Shown here in pieces: positions 8,136 through 16,786 of a DNA stretch of 64,000 nt; positions within the stretch are counted from its first letter, which is position 1; each line of letters begins with the position of its first letter. Position numbers and translations under genes: made by a program. The notes below the pieces were generated by a model. It did not search any database. It saw only the letters and a list, made by a program, of their open reading frames with translations, and was not told the origin of the DNA. Source of the stretch: Bacilli bacterium (GTDB lineage: Bacteria; Bacillota_I; Bacilli_A; RF39; UBA660); assembly GCA_017511805.1 (NCBI GenBank), contig JAFWJA010000015.1, positions 129,098 to 193,097 on the forward strand, written 5' to 3'.

Positions 8136-9212
8136 ATGAAGAATATAAGACTTTATATTCCAAAACTAAAAGATTATTGGTATGAACAAAAGTTACAAAG
8201 TGATCCTAAGACTATGAGTTATAATGCAGGATGGGATGTTGAATACTTTGGTTATCATTATGATACTGGATGTATAGATTTTCCTGAAAGTAGATGGCAA
8301 GAAGTTTATGATGAAAGAATAAAAGAAAATAAATTTTATGCGTATATTCTTGATGAAGAAATTAATGAATATGTAGGATATGTAAATTATAGATTAGGAA
8401 AAGATAATAAATGTAATATAGGCATAGTTATTGAAGATAAGTATAGAGGAAAAGGCTACGCAAGAAAAGGTCTTAAATTACTTTGTTCTAAAGTATTTAG
8501 AGATGGAATAGATAAAGTATATGATGAATTTGAATATTCAAGAAAAGAAGCTTTAAAACTATTCAAAAGTTTAGGTTTTAAAGAAGAAAAAAAGAAAACA
8601 TATAAGAGATATAAAAAAGATGAAAAAGGTGTAGTTTTGTCTTTGACAAAAGAAGATTTTTATAAAAATGAATTAGAAAATTTAAAAACACCAGAAGATA
8701 TATTGTTATTTATGGATAATATAGAATATGGTTATTTAGATAATGATAATAATAAACATTTAGGTACATTAAAAGGATTTAGAACTACATATAGAACTTT
8801 ATCTATTGAAGAAATACTAGATAATAAAATAGGGACATGTATAGAACAAGTATATTTAATGAAATACTTATTAGATAAAATAGGTATACCTAATAAAATG
8901 TTTTGTACTAGAATATATGAACCAAATACTTTTAATGATATGGATGCCGATGAACATATGCATTGCTTTGTTTTATATTATTTAGATGGCAAAGTATATC
9001 ATATAGAACATCCTAATAAATATAAAGTAGGAATATATGAATATGATAGTGAAGAAGAAGCAATTAAGAATATAAATGAATATTATGTAGAATTATCAGG
9101 CGGTATACCAAGACCATTAACTGAATTCTATAAAGTAGAATCTGGTTTATCATTTAAAGAATTTAATAATTATATAAATAGTTTAGATGGAGGTAAATAT
9201 GAAAGAGATTGA
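8136..9212 (+). CDS. GNAT acetyltransferase fused to a transglutaminase-like domain
   Basis: 358 residues. The first half (to about residue 165) is a GNAT domain: IGIVIEDKYRGKGYARKGLKLL is the acetyl-CoA loop and EALKLFKSLGFKEE the C-terminal strand. The second half carries a papain/transglutaminase-like core: GTCIEQVYLMKYLLDKIGIP with the candidate nucleophile Cys near residue 235, and DEHMHCFVLYYLDG with candidate His near 274-276, followed by VYHIEHPN. This resembles the pattern around the transglutaminase Cys-His pair. I have not seen the combination assigned a role. A GGAGG site precedes the ATG. The next gene starts inside its last codons. Confidence 0.7.
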   Translation: MKNIRLYIPKLKDYWYEQKLQSDPKTMSYNAGWDVEYFGYHYDTGCIDFPESRWQEVYDERIKENKFYAYILDEEINEYVGYVNYRLGKDNKCNIGIVIEDKYRGKGYARKGLKLLCSKVFRDGIDKVYDEFEYSRKEALKLFKSLGFKEEKKKTYKRYKKDEKGVVLSLTKEDFYKNELENLKTPEDILLFMDNIEYGYLDNDNNKHLGTLKGFRTTYRTLSIEEILDNKIGTCIEQVYLMKYLLDKIGIPNKMFCTRIYEPNTFNDMDADEHMHCFVLYYLDGKVYHIEHPNKYKVGIYEYDSEEEAIKNINEYYVELSGGIPRPLTEFYKVESGLSFKEFNNYINSLDGGKYERD

Positions 9213-9792
9213 AGTATTAGTAGATTTTGATGATAGTAAAGAAAAGGCTTTAGAAATATTATCTAGATTTGAATTTTTAAGGGAAGTCGATTATTATGAT
9301 ACATATTATGAAGATCCATTAAGAGAGAATTTAAAACCAGAAAAAAATTTAAGAATAAATGAAATATTTAGAGTTAGAAGAGTAGGTAAAGATTGTCTAA
9401 TTACATATAAAAAGAACCATTTTGAAGGTAAAAGATGGGTATATTCAGATGAATATGAAACTAAGGCAGAAAACTATGAAACTATAGAAAAAATAGTTAG
9501 TATGCTTGGTTTAGAAGAACAAATAGTTGTTAATAATCATAGAAGATATTATAAATATAACAATTATGAAATAACATTAGATTGTGTTGAAAATCATGGA
9601 TGTTTTCTTGAAGTAGAACAAATGAGTGATGAAGATGTTGATGTTAAAAAGATTAAGGATGAAATAAGAGATTTTATTAATAGTTTAGGTTTTACTAATG
9701 TAAGAGAATTGAATATAGGTAAAAATCAATTAATGCTTGCGAAAAAACTAGGTAGAACAGATATTCATATGTATGTAGATGAAGTAAAGTAG
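9199..9792 (+). CDS. CYTH-domain protein (class IV adenylate cyclase-like)
   Basis: 197 residues. EIEVLVDFDDSKEKALEIL at the N-terminus, then a YYDTYYEDP segment, LRINEIFRVRRVGKDCLITYKKNHFEGKRW and a late ITLDCVENHGCFLEVEQ strand match the CyaB/CYTH triphosphate tunnel fold with its run of charged strands. Substrate not determinable; family members include thiamine triphosphatases and class IV cyclases. Start at 9199 is set by GGAGGT just upstream and overlaps the previous gene by 14 bases. It is clearer as a CYTH protein than the gene at 4013-4606. Confidence 0.75.
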   Translation: MKEIEVLVDFDDSKEKALEILSRFEFLREVDYYDTYYEDPLRENLKPEKNLRINEIFRVRRVGKDCLITYKKNHFEGKRWVYSDEYETKAENYETIEKIVSMLGLEEQIVVNNHRRYYKYNNYEITLDCVENHGCFLEVEQMSDEDVDVKKIKDEIRDFINSLGFTNVRELNIGKNQLMLAKKLGRTDIHMYVDEVK

Positions 9793-9798
9793 GTTAAT

Positions 9799-10836
9799 AT
9801 GAAAGTAGAAGATATTTTAAAAGAATTAGTATCTTTTAATACTATTAAAGATAAAGAAAATAATAAGATTATGAATTATATTAAAACCTATTTAGAAAAA
9901 CTAAATTTTAATTGTAAAACATATGGAACTGATAGAAAAATATTAGTAGCGAGAACTAAAATAGAACCTAAATTTTGTTTCTTTGGTCATACTGATACAG
10001 TTGATAGTAATAATCCACTAGAACTATATGAAGAATCTGGTAACTTATATGGATTAGGTGTTTCTGATATGAAAGGTGGTATTGCTGCTATATTAAAAGC
10101 TGTTTCTATGATTGATTTTGATAGATTAAGTTATGGTGTTATGTTAGTATTTACTTATGGAGAAGAGACTGACTTTTCAGGTATTAGATTATTTTTAAAA
10201 CAAATTATTAAATATCCAGAATATATAATAGTAGGAGAACCTACTGATAATATACCTATGAATGGTACTAAAGGAGCAATTGAATATCATTTTAATTTTT
10301 ATGGTATAAAAGATCATTCTAGTAGAATAAAAGAAAGTTCAAATATAAACTGTGTTAAATTCTTAAGTGAACTATTAGAACTAGATAATTATTTTAAAGA
10401 AAGAGAATGTAATGATTATGAATTTAAACATACTACAATGAATTATGGAATAATAAAGGGTGGTGATGTAGTAAACATGGTTTCTGATCATACATTTGCA
10501 ACTTGTGATTTTAGAGTTATTCATGATGAAGAATATTATTATATTAAAAAGAAAGTAGAAGAACTATCTAAAAAATATAATATGGATTATAAAATAGGTA
10601 TGGATTTCTTACCATTTTCTAATAATTCAGATATAGTTAATGTATATGAGAACATAACTAACAAAAAAAGACAAATGTGTTATGGATTAAGTGAAGCTAG
10701 TGTATTAAAAGGTAATAGAGTAGTATTAGGACCTGGACCTATAACTGCTCACCAAGAAAACGAACATATATCAAAAGAATCATTATATGAATGCGTTAAT
10801 AATTATAAAGAAATAATTGAATATATATGTAAGTAG
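9799..10836 (+). CDS. M20 family metallopeptidase (ArgE/DapE-like)
   Basis: 345 residues. The di-zinc site signatures are visible: FGHTDTVDS near residue 63, LYGLGVSDMKGGIAA near residue 90, TYGEETDFSG near residue 120, VGEPTD near residue 146 and a late AHQENEHIS histidine. The lid domain lies in between. The family removes acyl groups or dipeptide residues (acetylornithine, succinyl-diaminopimelate, dipeptides). Which substrate is not clear, and no Arg or Lys biosynthesis gene is near. It is the last gene of the ABC-F operon, six bases after the CYTH stop. Confidence 0.8.
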   Translation: MKVEDILKELVSFNTIKDKENNKIMNYIKTYLEKLNFNCKTYGTDRKILVARTKIEPKFCFFGHTDTVDSNNPLELYEESGNLYGLGVSDMKGGIAAILKAVSMIDFDRLSYGVMLVFTYGEETDFSGIRLFLKQIIKYPEYIIVGEPTDNIPMNGTKGAIEYHFNFYGIKDHSSRIKESSNINCVKFLSELLELDNYFKERECNDYEFKHTTMNYGIIKGGDVVNMVSDHTFATCDFRVIHDEEYYYIKKKVEELSKKYNMDYKIGMDFLPFSNNSDIVNVYENITNKKRQMCYGLSEASVLKGNRVVLGPGPITAHQENEHISKESLYECVNNYKEIIEYICK

Positions 10837-10860
10837 AGATTAGTAATCTCTACTTTTTTT
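10833..10860 (+). terminator. Intrinsic terminator closing the ABC-F operon
   Basis: Inverted repeat GTAGAGATTA / TAATCTCTAC at the M20 stop codon, followed by seven T. Confidence 0.85.
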
Positions 10861-10886
10861 ATTCATATAATTATGTAGGTGATAAT

Positions 10887-12794
10887 ATGTTCTTTAAAGA
10901 TATACATTTTAGGATTAAATTATTCTTTTTAATTGTAGTACTATGTTTTATTATTGTATTTGTTAGAGTACTTTATCTTCAAGTATTTAAATATGATAAG
11001 TTAAAAGAACTAGCATCTGATTTATGGAGTAGAGATTTACCTATCGAAGGTAATAGAGGACTTATTTATGATAGAAATATGGATATACTCGCAGATAATT
11101 TAACAACAACCTCTTTAGTACTTATTCCTAATCAAATTAAAGATAAAGAGTACTGCACTAGTGAACTAAGTAAAATACTTAATGTTAGTTATGATGAGAT
11201 GAAGAAACATGTATATAAAAAGACCTCTATTGAAAGAGTTCATCCAGAAGGAAGAAAATTATCAAATGAAATCGCAGATAAAATTACTAATCTAAATATA
11301 GAAGGTGTATATCTTGTTAAAGAAGCTAAAAGAACATATCCGTATAATGATAATTTATCACATGTTTTAGGATATGTTGGGATTGATAATCAAGGTTTAT
11401 CAGGCCTTGAATTAAAGTATAATGAATACTTAACAGGTAAATCTGGTTCTATTAAGTATTTTAGTGATGCGAAAGGAAATAAATTAGATATAAGTGAAAT
11501 TTACGAAGAACCTACTGATGGTATGAATATTATGCTTACTATTAATAATGATATACAAAAGTCTATTGAAAGAGAATTAGATAACGCAGTTAGTAAATAT
11601 AATCCAGAACACGCTATTGCAATAGCAATGGATCCTAATACTGGTGAAATACTAGGTATGAGTTCTAGACCTAATTTCGATCCAAATAATTATCAAAATT
11701 ATAGTACTGAAGAAATAAATAGAAATTTACCAATATGGATGAATTATGAACCAGGTTCTACATTTAAAATAATAACATTAGCAGCATCCTTAGAAGAAAA
11801 GACTATAGATTTATATAAAGATACTTTTTATGATGGAGGATCTATAAGAGTAGAGGGAGCTAAAATTAAATGCTGGAAAGATGGAGGACATGGTGCTGAA
11901 ACATTTTTACAAGTAGTAGAAAATTCTTGTAATCCAGGATTTGTTGTTATGGGACAAAAACTAGGTAAAGAAAGATTATTTAAATATATTAAGAACTTTG
12001 GCTTTGGATCTAAAACAGGTATAGATTTAAATGGAGAAGCAACTGGTATTCTTTTTTCTCTTGATAAAGTAGGTCCTGTTGAACTAGCAACAACTGCATT
12101 TGGTCAAGGTGTATCAGTAACACCAATACAACAAATAACAGCAGTTTCAGCAGCTATTAACGGAGGTAAACTATATAAACCATATATAGTAAAAAGTATA
12201 CTAGAACCAGAAACTAATACTACTATTAAAAATTATGAACCAGTTGTTGTTAGAAATGTAATTAGTAAGGATACCAGTAAAGAAGTAGCTAGTGCATTAG
12301 AAAGTGTTGTTACTAATGGTACAGGTAGAAATGCATTTATAGATGGATATAGAGTAGGTGGTAAAACAGGTACTGCACAAAAGGTAGATAATGGTGTTTA
12401 TATGTCTGGTAATTATATTGTATCTTTTATAGGATTTTTACCAGCAAATGATCCTAAAATAGTTGTATATGTTGCAATAGATAATCCTAAAGGAGTAATT
12501 CAGTATGGTGGAACAGTAGCAGCTCCTATAGCTAGATCTATATTATTAGATAGTATTGATATTCTTAATATTCAAAAACCAGAAGGATCTACTGAAAAGA
12601 ATTATCAACCATGGGATATAAAATATGTTACAGTTCCAGATTTAGTAGGTAAATCTTACGATGATATTAGATTTAATTTAGAAGGTTTTACTATTGAGTA
12701 TTCAGGTACAGGTAAGAACATAATATATCAATCACCTGAACCAGGTACTAGAGTACTAGAAAATAGTAAGATTAGAATATTATTAGGAGAATAA
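10887..12794 (+). CDS. spoVD: SpoVD/FtsI-type class B penicillin-binding protein with one PASTA domain
   Basis: 635 residues: short cytosolic tail, one membrane segment (about residues 11-30), dimerisation domain, transpeptidase domain and a C-terminal PASTA domain starting at VPDLVGKSYDD. Active-site motifs: YEPGSTFKI (SxxK), ENSCNPGF (SxN) and GGKTGTAQK (KTG). The stretch KIKCWKDGGHGAETFLQVVENSCNPGF and the single PASTA domain make it closer to SpoVD, the spore cortex/septal PBP, than to vegetative PbpB with two PASTA domains. As no other septal PBP gene is seen in this cluster, it may serve as the divisome transpeptidase. Position at the head of the dcw cluster fits either role. Family certain, role inferred. 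Confidence 0.88.
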   Translation: MFFKDIHFRIKLFFLIVVLCFIIVFVRVLYLQVFKYDKLKELASDLWSRDLPIEGNRGLIYDRNMDILADNLTTTSLVLIPNQIKDKEYCTSELSKILNVSYDEMKKHVYKKTSIERVHPEGRKLSNEIADKITNLNIEGVYLVKEAKRTYPYNDNLSHVLGYVGIDNQGLSGLELKYNEYLTGKSGSIKYFSDAKGNKLDISEIYEEPTDGMNIMLTINNDIQKSIERELDNAVSKYNPEHAIAIAMDPNTGEILGMSSRPNFDPNNYQNYSTEEINRNLPIWMNYEPGSTFKIITLAASLEEKTIDLYKDTFYDGGSIRVEGAKIKCWKDGGHGAETFLQVVENSCNPGFVVMGQKLGKERLFKYIKNFGFGSKTGIDLNGEATGILFSLDKVGPVELATTAFGQGVSVTPIQQITAVSAAINGGKLYKPYIVKSILEPETNTTIKNYEPVVVRNVISKDTSKEVASALESVVTNGTGRNAFIDGYRVGGKTGTAQKVDNGVYMSGNYIVSFIGFLPANDPKIVVYVAIDNPKGVIQYGGTVAAPIARSILLDSIDILNIQKPEGSTEKNYQPWDIKYVTVPDLVGKSYDDIRFNLEGFTIEYSGTGKNIIYQSPEPGTRVLENSKIRILLGE

Positions 12795-12816
12795 AAAAAG
12801 TTGCTTGAGCAGCTTA
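12793..12816 (-). terminator. Intrinsic terminator of the inverted NlpC-type gene
   Basis: On the minus strand, AAGCTGCT pairs with AGCAACTT across a 2-base loop (one wobble pair) and is followed by a T run (12793-12799 on plus as A). Confidence 0.65.
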
Positions 12817-14394
12817 ATTTATCCAGTAATTAGTTAGATTACCATCTGATTCATAAAACTTATCCATATCTACTTGCCAGTAGAAATATCTAAGTAAATC
12901 TTTAGTACTATATTTTCTTATAACAGCTCCTACATATCCAGTACCCCACCAAAGTTCTTCTGATACATATATATCATCACCCTTAATACCAGTAACCATT
13001 GCTATATGACCACCATTAATAGGTTCTATATCAGGTACTCCATCACCAGATAGTAAATCTCCAACTTTAAGTGAATTCTTAACAACATCTTCAGTTAATT
13101 TTACTTTTTCTCCTAAATCAGTCATATCTTCAACACCAGGAGATATACCTGCGCCTAGATCACCAGGAGAGTAACCAGCTTGTTTAATTATCCATGTAAT
13201 AAATCCACTACAATCTAATCCGTTTCTTATTTCTTTTTCAGCAGGAACAGAATGAATATAACATCCCCAAACACCAGGACCATGCATTGAATTTTTAATA
13301 ACAGAGAATCTAGAATCATTTAAGTATAAACCTTCATGATAATATCGCCCTTCACCATCTACACCTGGATATCTACCATTTTCAGAGAAGTAATTGATTA
13401 TATATGGAAATTCCAATCCTATAAACCTAGCAGCAGCTACTGCACCAGCTCTTGTCTTATATCCAGCTTGTTCAACTCTAAATCTAAGTATTGCATCTAA
13501 TTCATCATTTTGTTCTTTAGTGTATTGATTACAAGTTAAATAATCTTTATCAAAATTAAAGTCTTCTGCAATAGGTATTATTAAACTACTAACTTTTACT
13601 TTAACAGTTTCTTCTATTCCTTCAAATTCAACTTTAATATTTGTTTCACCATCAGCATGTCCTGTTACTACACCAGTACTATCTACGGTAGCAACAGCCT
13701 CGTTCTCACTAGTAAAGGTTACATTCTCGCTTATATTACCCTTAATGACAATACCATAGTTAATCTTTTCTGAACCATTAACTGCTAAAATCATTTCTTT
13801 TTTATTTACTTCAAATTTTTCTATATAACTATAATCTACTTTTAAGTCAATAGAAATTACTTTATCATTATCAAGTTCTTTTAAATATAATTTACTTAAA
13901 GTATAGATATCAACAAATTCACATTGCTTTTTTTCTGATTTAATCCAGTTTTCATTATCTAGTGAACATTCACCATCTTTAGTAAGATGAACTATAATAT
14001 TATTACTATTTTCTTTTTTAGTTATTTCTTTGACATCTATTTCTTTATCTTTCTTTTTATTATCTTCTGTTTGTTTAAATATTAAAAATAACAATATTCC
14101 AATTACACCTAAAAGAATAATTATAAAAAATACATTAAGTAATGTTTTAATTACTTTCTTAGACTTTTTCTTTTTCTTTATTTCTTCTTTTTTTATTGGC
14201 TTATCATTTTTTTCTTTTAAAGGTTCAATAATTTTTTCTCTTGGAACTGGTTTTGGTATTTTCTTTTTTTCTATAGGTGTCATCTTAGTTGTTTCTTGTT
14301 TTTTTACTTTATCAGTTCTATTGTCCTTATATTTTTCTGATCTAGTTAATGGTTTAGAAATATTATTTCCTTTCTTTACTTCTTTTTTGTCCAT
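12814..14394 (-). CDS. Membrane-anchored NlpC/P60-like cell-wall hydrolase with an Ig-like domain
   Basis: 526 residues. A long Lys/Glu-rich cytosolic N-terminus (about 80 residues) precedes one membrane segment (about 83-105). Outside lie an unassigned domain, a Big2-like Ig domain (ATVDSTGVVTGHADGETNI) and a C-terminal cysteine-peptidase domain. Catalytic candidates are the Cys in GLDCSGFITWIIKQAGY and the His in GGHIAMVTGIKGDDIYV, which is the NlpC/P60 pattern. It would cleave peptidoglycan stem peptides. It is transcribed against the dcw genes, between spoVD and mraY. GGAGGAATT precedes the ATG. The large cytosolic tail is unusual for such enzymes. Confidence 0.8.
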   Translation of the reverse strand: MDKKEVKKGNNISKPLTRSEKYKDNRTDKVKKQETTKMTPIEKKKIPKPVPREKIIEPLKEKNDKPIKKEEIKKKKKSKKVIKTLLNVFFIIILLGVIGILLFLIFKQTEDNKKKDKEIDVKEITKKENSNNIIVHLTKDGECSLDNENWIKSEKKQCEFVDIYTLSKLYLKELDNDKVISIDLKVDYSYIEKFEVNKKEMILAVNGSEKINYGIVIKGNISENVTFTSENEAVATVDSTGVVTGHADGETNIKVEFEGIEETVKVKVSSLIIPIAEDFNFDKDYLTCNQYTKEQNDELDAILRFRVEQAGYKTRAGAVAAARFIGLEFPYIINYFSENGRYPGVDGEGRYYHEGLYLNDSRFSVIKNSMHGPGVWGCYIHSVPAEKEIRNGLDCSGFITWIIKQAGYSPGDLGAGISPGVEDMTDLGEKVKLTEDVVKNSLKVGDLLSGDGVPDIEPINGGHIAMVTGIKGDDIYVSEELWWGTGYVGAVIRKYSTKDLLRYFYWQVDMDKFYESDGNLTNYWIN

Positions 14395-14558
14395 AATTCC
14401 TCCAGTATTTACCTAATTTGATTGTATCATAAAAAATAGAAAATGGAATAATTTTTTTTGCTTTATGAATATATTTAAATAAGAAAGAAAGGAATAGTGA
14501 TGCTTTTGTTAAAAATTGTAAAATTTAATTATTTTTTAGATATAAAATCTTCTTTCTA

Positions 14559-14567
14559 TGATATAAT
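14559..14567 (+). promoter_or_regulatory. Extended -10 promoter of mraY
   Basis: TGATATAAT with no clear -35 box; 28 bases from the proposed mraY start. Confidence 0.55.
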
Positions 14568-14595
14568 TGATTTTAGTGTGAAGGATGTGTCAATT

Positions 14596-15588
14596 ATGTA
14601 TATTTTAACAAAATCAACACTTGCAATTATGATAGGGTTTATAGTTGCAGTAGTTTTTGGTGCGTTTTTTGTTCCTTTTATGAAAAAAAGAAAGGCAAAA
14701 CAAGTAACCAGTAAATTTGTGGAAGCTCATAAAATTAAGAGTGGAACACCTACAATGGGTGGACTAATATTCTATATATCAACGATAGTTACCATTGGCG
14801 CATTAGTATTAACTAATAAGATGGAAATATCAAATAACTTAATGATATTATTATTTGTATTCTTTGGATATGGAGTTATTGGTATAATTGATGATTTGTT
14901 AAAAATAAAATATAAATCTAATGAAAAAGGTTTAACTAGATTACAAAAATTAATTGGTCAAATACTGATTGCAATTATATTTTTCTATCTATATATTAAA
15001 GATGGATCAGATCCAACTATTGAAATCGCAGCATTAAATATTAAAATAGATTTAGGTTTCTTCTATGGATTCTTTATCTTATTCATGTTAGTTGGAATGA
15101 GTAATGCAGTTAATTTAACTGATGGATTAGATGGACTTGCAGGTGGTCTATCTGCAATAGCGTTCTTAGTATATGGTATGATTGCTTGGAATTCACCATA
15201 TCTTACAGGAAATAGTGATATAGCAATATTCTGTTTTATATTAGTTGGAGGATTACTTGGATTCTTAGTATTCAATTCACATCCTGCAAAAATATTTATG
15301 GGTGATACTGGATCTTTAGCATTAGGTGGTGCACTTGCTACAGTAGCTATATTAACTCATAGAGAATTATCAGTTTTGGTGATTGGCGGAGTATTTGTTA
15401 TTGAAACATTAACTGTTATATTACAAATATTATCTGTTAAATTAAGAGGTAAAAAATTATTTCCAATGACACCAATACATCACACGTTTGAAAAATTAGG
15501 ATGGTCTGAAACTGATATAGTTAGATTATTCTATGTTGTCGGATTTATACTAGGTACAGGTGCTATAGTATATGGAGTTTGGGTATAA
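14596..15588 (+). CDS. mraY: Phospho-N-acetylmuramoyl-pentapeptide transferase
   Basis: Transfers phospho-MurNAc-pentapeptide to undecaprenyl phosphate, making lipid I at the inner membrane face. The 330-residue polytopic protein has the family motifs HKIKSGTPTMGGLIF, IIDDLLKIKYKSNEKGLTRLQKL, NLTDGLDGLAGG, FMGDTGSLALGG and MTPIHHTFEKLGWSE. The start MYILTKST at 14596 is chosen by family length, an AAGGATG site and the extended -10 box upstream. An in-frame ATG at 14500 with AAAGGA upstream would add 32 residues, mostly without homology, and lies before that -10 box. The neighbours murE, murD and murC usual in this cluster are absent. Confidence 0.95.
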   Translation: MYILTKSTLAIMIGFIVAVVFGAFFVPFMKKRKAKQVTSKFVEAHKIKSGTPTMGGLIFYISTIVTIGALVLTNKMEISNNLMILLFVFFGYGVIGIIDDLLKIKYKSNEKGLTRLQKLIGQILIAIIFFYLYIKDGSDPTIEIAALNIKIDLGFFYGFFILFMLVGMSNAVNLTDGLDGLAGGLSAIAFLVYGMIAWNSPYLTGNSDIAIFCFILVGGLLGFLVFNSHPAKIFMGDTGSLALGGALATVAILTHRELSVLVIGGVFVIETLTVILQILSVKLRGKKLFPMTPIHHTFEKLGWSETDIVRLFYVVGFILGTGAIVYGVWV

Positions 15589-15615
15589 AAGTAAATATAA
15601 TATTTACTTTTTTTT
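15588..15615 (+). terminator. Intrinsic terminator after mraY
   Basis: Inverted repeat AAAGTAAATA / TATTTACTTT followed by an eight-base T run. Confidence 0.85.
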
Positions 15616-15621
15616 ATTTGA

Positions 15622-15630
15622 TGTTATAAT
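15622..15630 (+). promoter_or_regulatory. Extended -10 promoter of the deacetylase gene
   Basis: TGTTATAAT directly after the mraY terminator, 21 bases before the ATG. Confidence 0.55.
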
Positions 15631-15651
15631 TTAATTAAGGTAGGGATTTAT

Positions 15652-16737
15652 ATGAAAAGAAAGTATAAAATTAAAAACTTATTATCATTTTTATTATTTA
15701 TTCTAATAGTAGGTTGTATTATATTTTTAGTAATTAAAATAGTTAATAAAAATGAAACTGGTAAAGATTCAAATAAAAAAGAAGAAACTAAGAAAACTAC
15801 TAAAACAGAAACTGCACCACCAGAAATTAAATTGCTTGGTAGAGAAGAATATACTATTGTTAAAAATGGTGTATATGAAGAATATGGAGCAACTGCTACT
15901 GATGATGTAGATGGTGATATTAGTTCTAAAATTAAGATTGATTCTAAAGTTAAAATAGATAAACCAGGTGATTATGTAGTTACATATTCTGTAGAAGATT
16001 CAGAAGGAAACGAATCAAAAGTAGATAGAAAAGTTACAATAATAGATGTAACAGAACCTAATACTGCTGGAGTACCTGTCTTAATGTATCATTACTTTTA
16101 TGATGATGAAAATGGAGAAATAGGTGAAGATGCTAACTATTTAGCAGTATCTATGTTTAAAAAACAATTAGATTATTTAAAAGAAAATAATTATTATTTT
16201 CCATCTATGAAAGAATTAGCTTTATATGTAGATGGTAAATTAGAATTACCTAAAAATAGTGTCATTATAACTATGGATGATGGAGCAGAATCTAATTATA
16301 GATTAGCTTATCCATTAGCAGTTCAATATAAGATTCCTATGACCATGTTCGTTGTAACAAGTTGGACAGATGTATCGCAGCCTTTACAACAAGAAATGAA
16401 AAATACAGGTTATATTATATTCCAGTCACATACTAATGATATGCATCAAGGTGGATGCTCTGGTATGAAACATGGTGCTTTAATACAATGTATTGATTAT
16501 CAAACTGGTGTTGCTGATATGAAAAAATCTAAAGAATTATTAGGAAATGGTGATTCTATGGCTTATCCATGTGGTGATTATAATGATCAAGCATTTAATA
16601 TATTAACTGAAGCAGGATTTACATTAGGTTTCACAGTTGATTTTGGAAAAGTACATAAAGGAGATAATAAGCTAGCTTTACCAAGAGTTAGAGTTAGTGA
16701 TGGAAATAGTTTAGATTACTTTATAGGATGTTTATAA
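15652..16737 (+). CDS. Membrane-anchored polysaccharide deacetylase (NodB fold) with an Ig-like domain
   Basis: 361 residues: one N-terminal membrane segment (about residues 10-27), a Lys/Thr-rich spacer, a DUF5011-like Ig domain (EEYGATATDDVDGDISSKI...PGDYVVTYSVEDSEGN) and a C-terminal NodB deacetylase domain starting VPVLMYHYF. Catalytic and zinc residues are in TMDDG, SHTNDMHQGG and AYPCGDYN. The likely substrate is the glycan strand of peptidoglycan or a wall polymer outside the cell. It lies between mraY and the SEDS gene as its own transcription unit. Confidence 0.85.
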   Translation: MKRKYKIKNLLSFLLFILIVGCIIFLVIKIVNKNETGKDSNKKEETKKTTKTETAPPEIKLLGREEYTIVKNGVYEEYGATATDDVDGDISSKIKIDSKVKIDKPGDYVVTYSVEDSEGNESKVDRKVTIIDVTEPNTAGVPVLMYHYFYDDENGEIGEDANYLAVSMFKKQLDYLKENNYYFPSMKELALYVDGKLELPKNSVIITMDDGAESNYRLAYPLAVQYKIPMTMFVVTSWTDVSQPLQQEMKNTGYIIFQSHTNDMHQGGCSGMKHGALIQCIDYQTGVADMKKSKELLGNGDSMAYPCGDYNDQAFNILTEAGFTLGFTVDFGKVHKGDNKLALPRVRVSDGNSLDYFIGCL

Positions 16738-16761
16738 GGAAATAAATTATTTCCTTTTTTT
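16736..16761 (+). terminator. Intrinsic terminator after the deacetylase
   Basis: AAGGAAATA / ATTTCCTT hairpin beginning at the stop codon, followed by seven T. Confidence 0.85.
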
Positions 16762-16786
16762 ATGCATATAATTTATTGGTGATTAT

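Noticed and set aside
14500..14595. ATG at 14500 as the mraY start
   Set aside because: AAAGGA upstream is fair, but the added 32 residues do not resemble MraY and an extended -10 box plus a second AAGGATG site lie further downstream.
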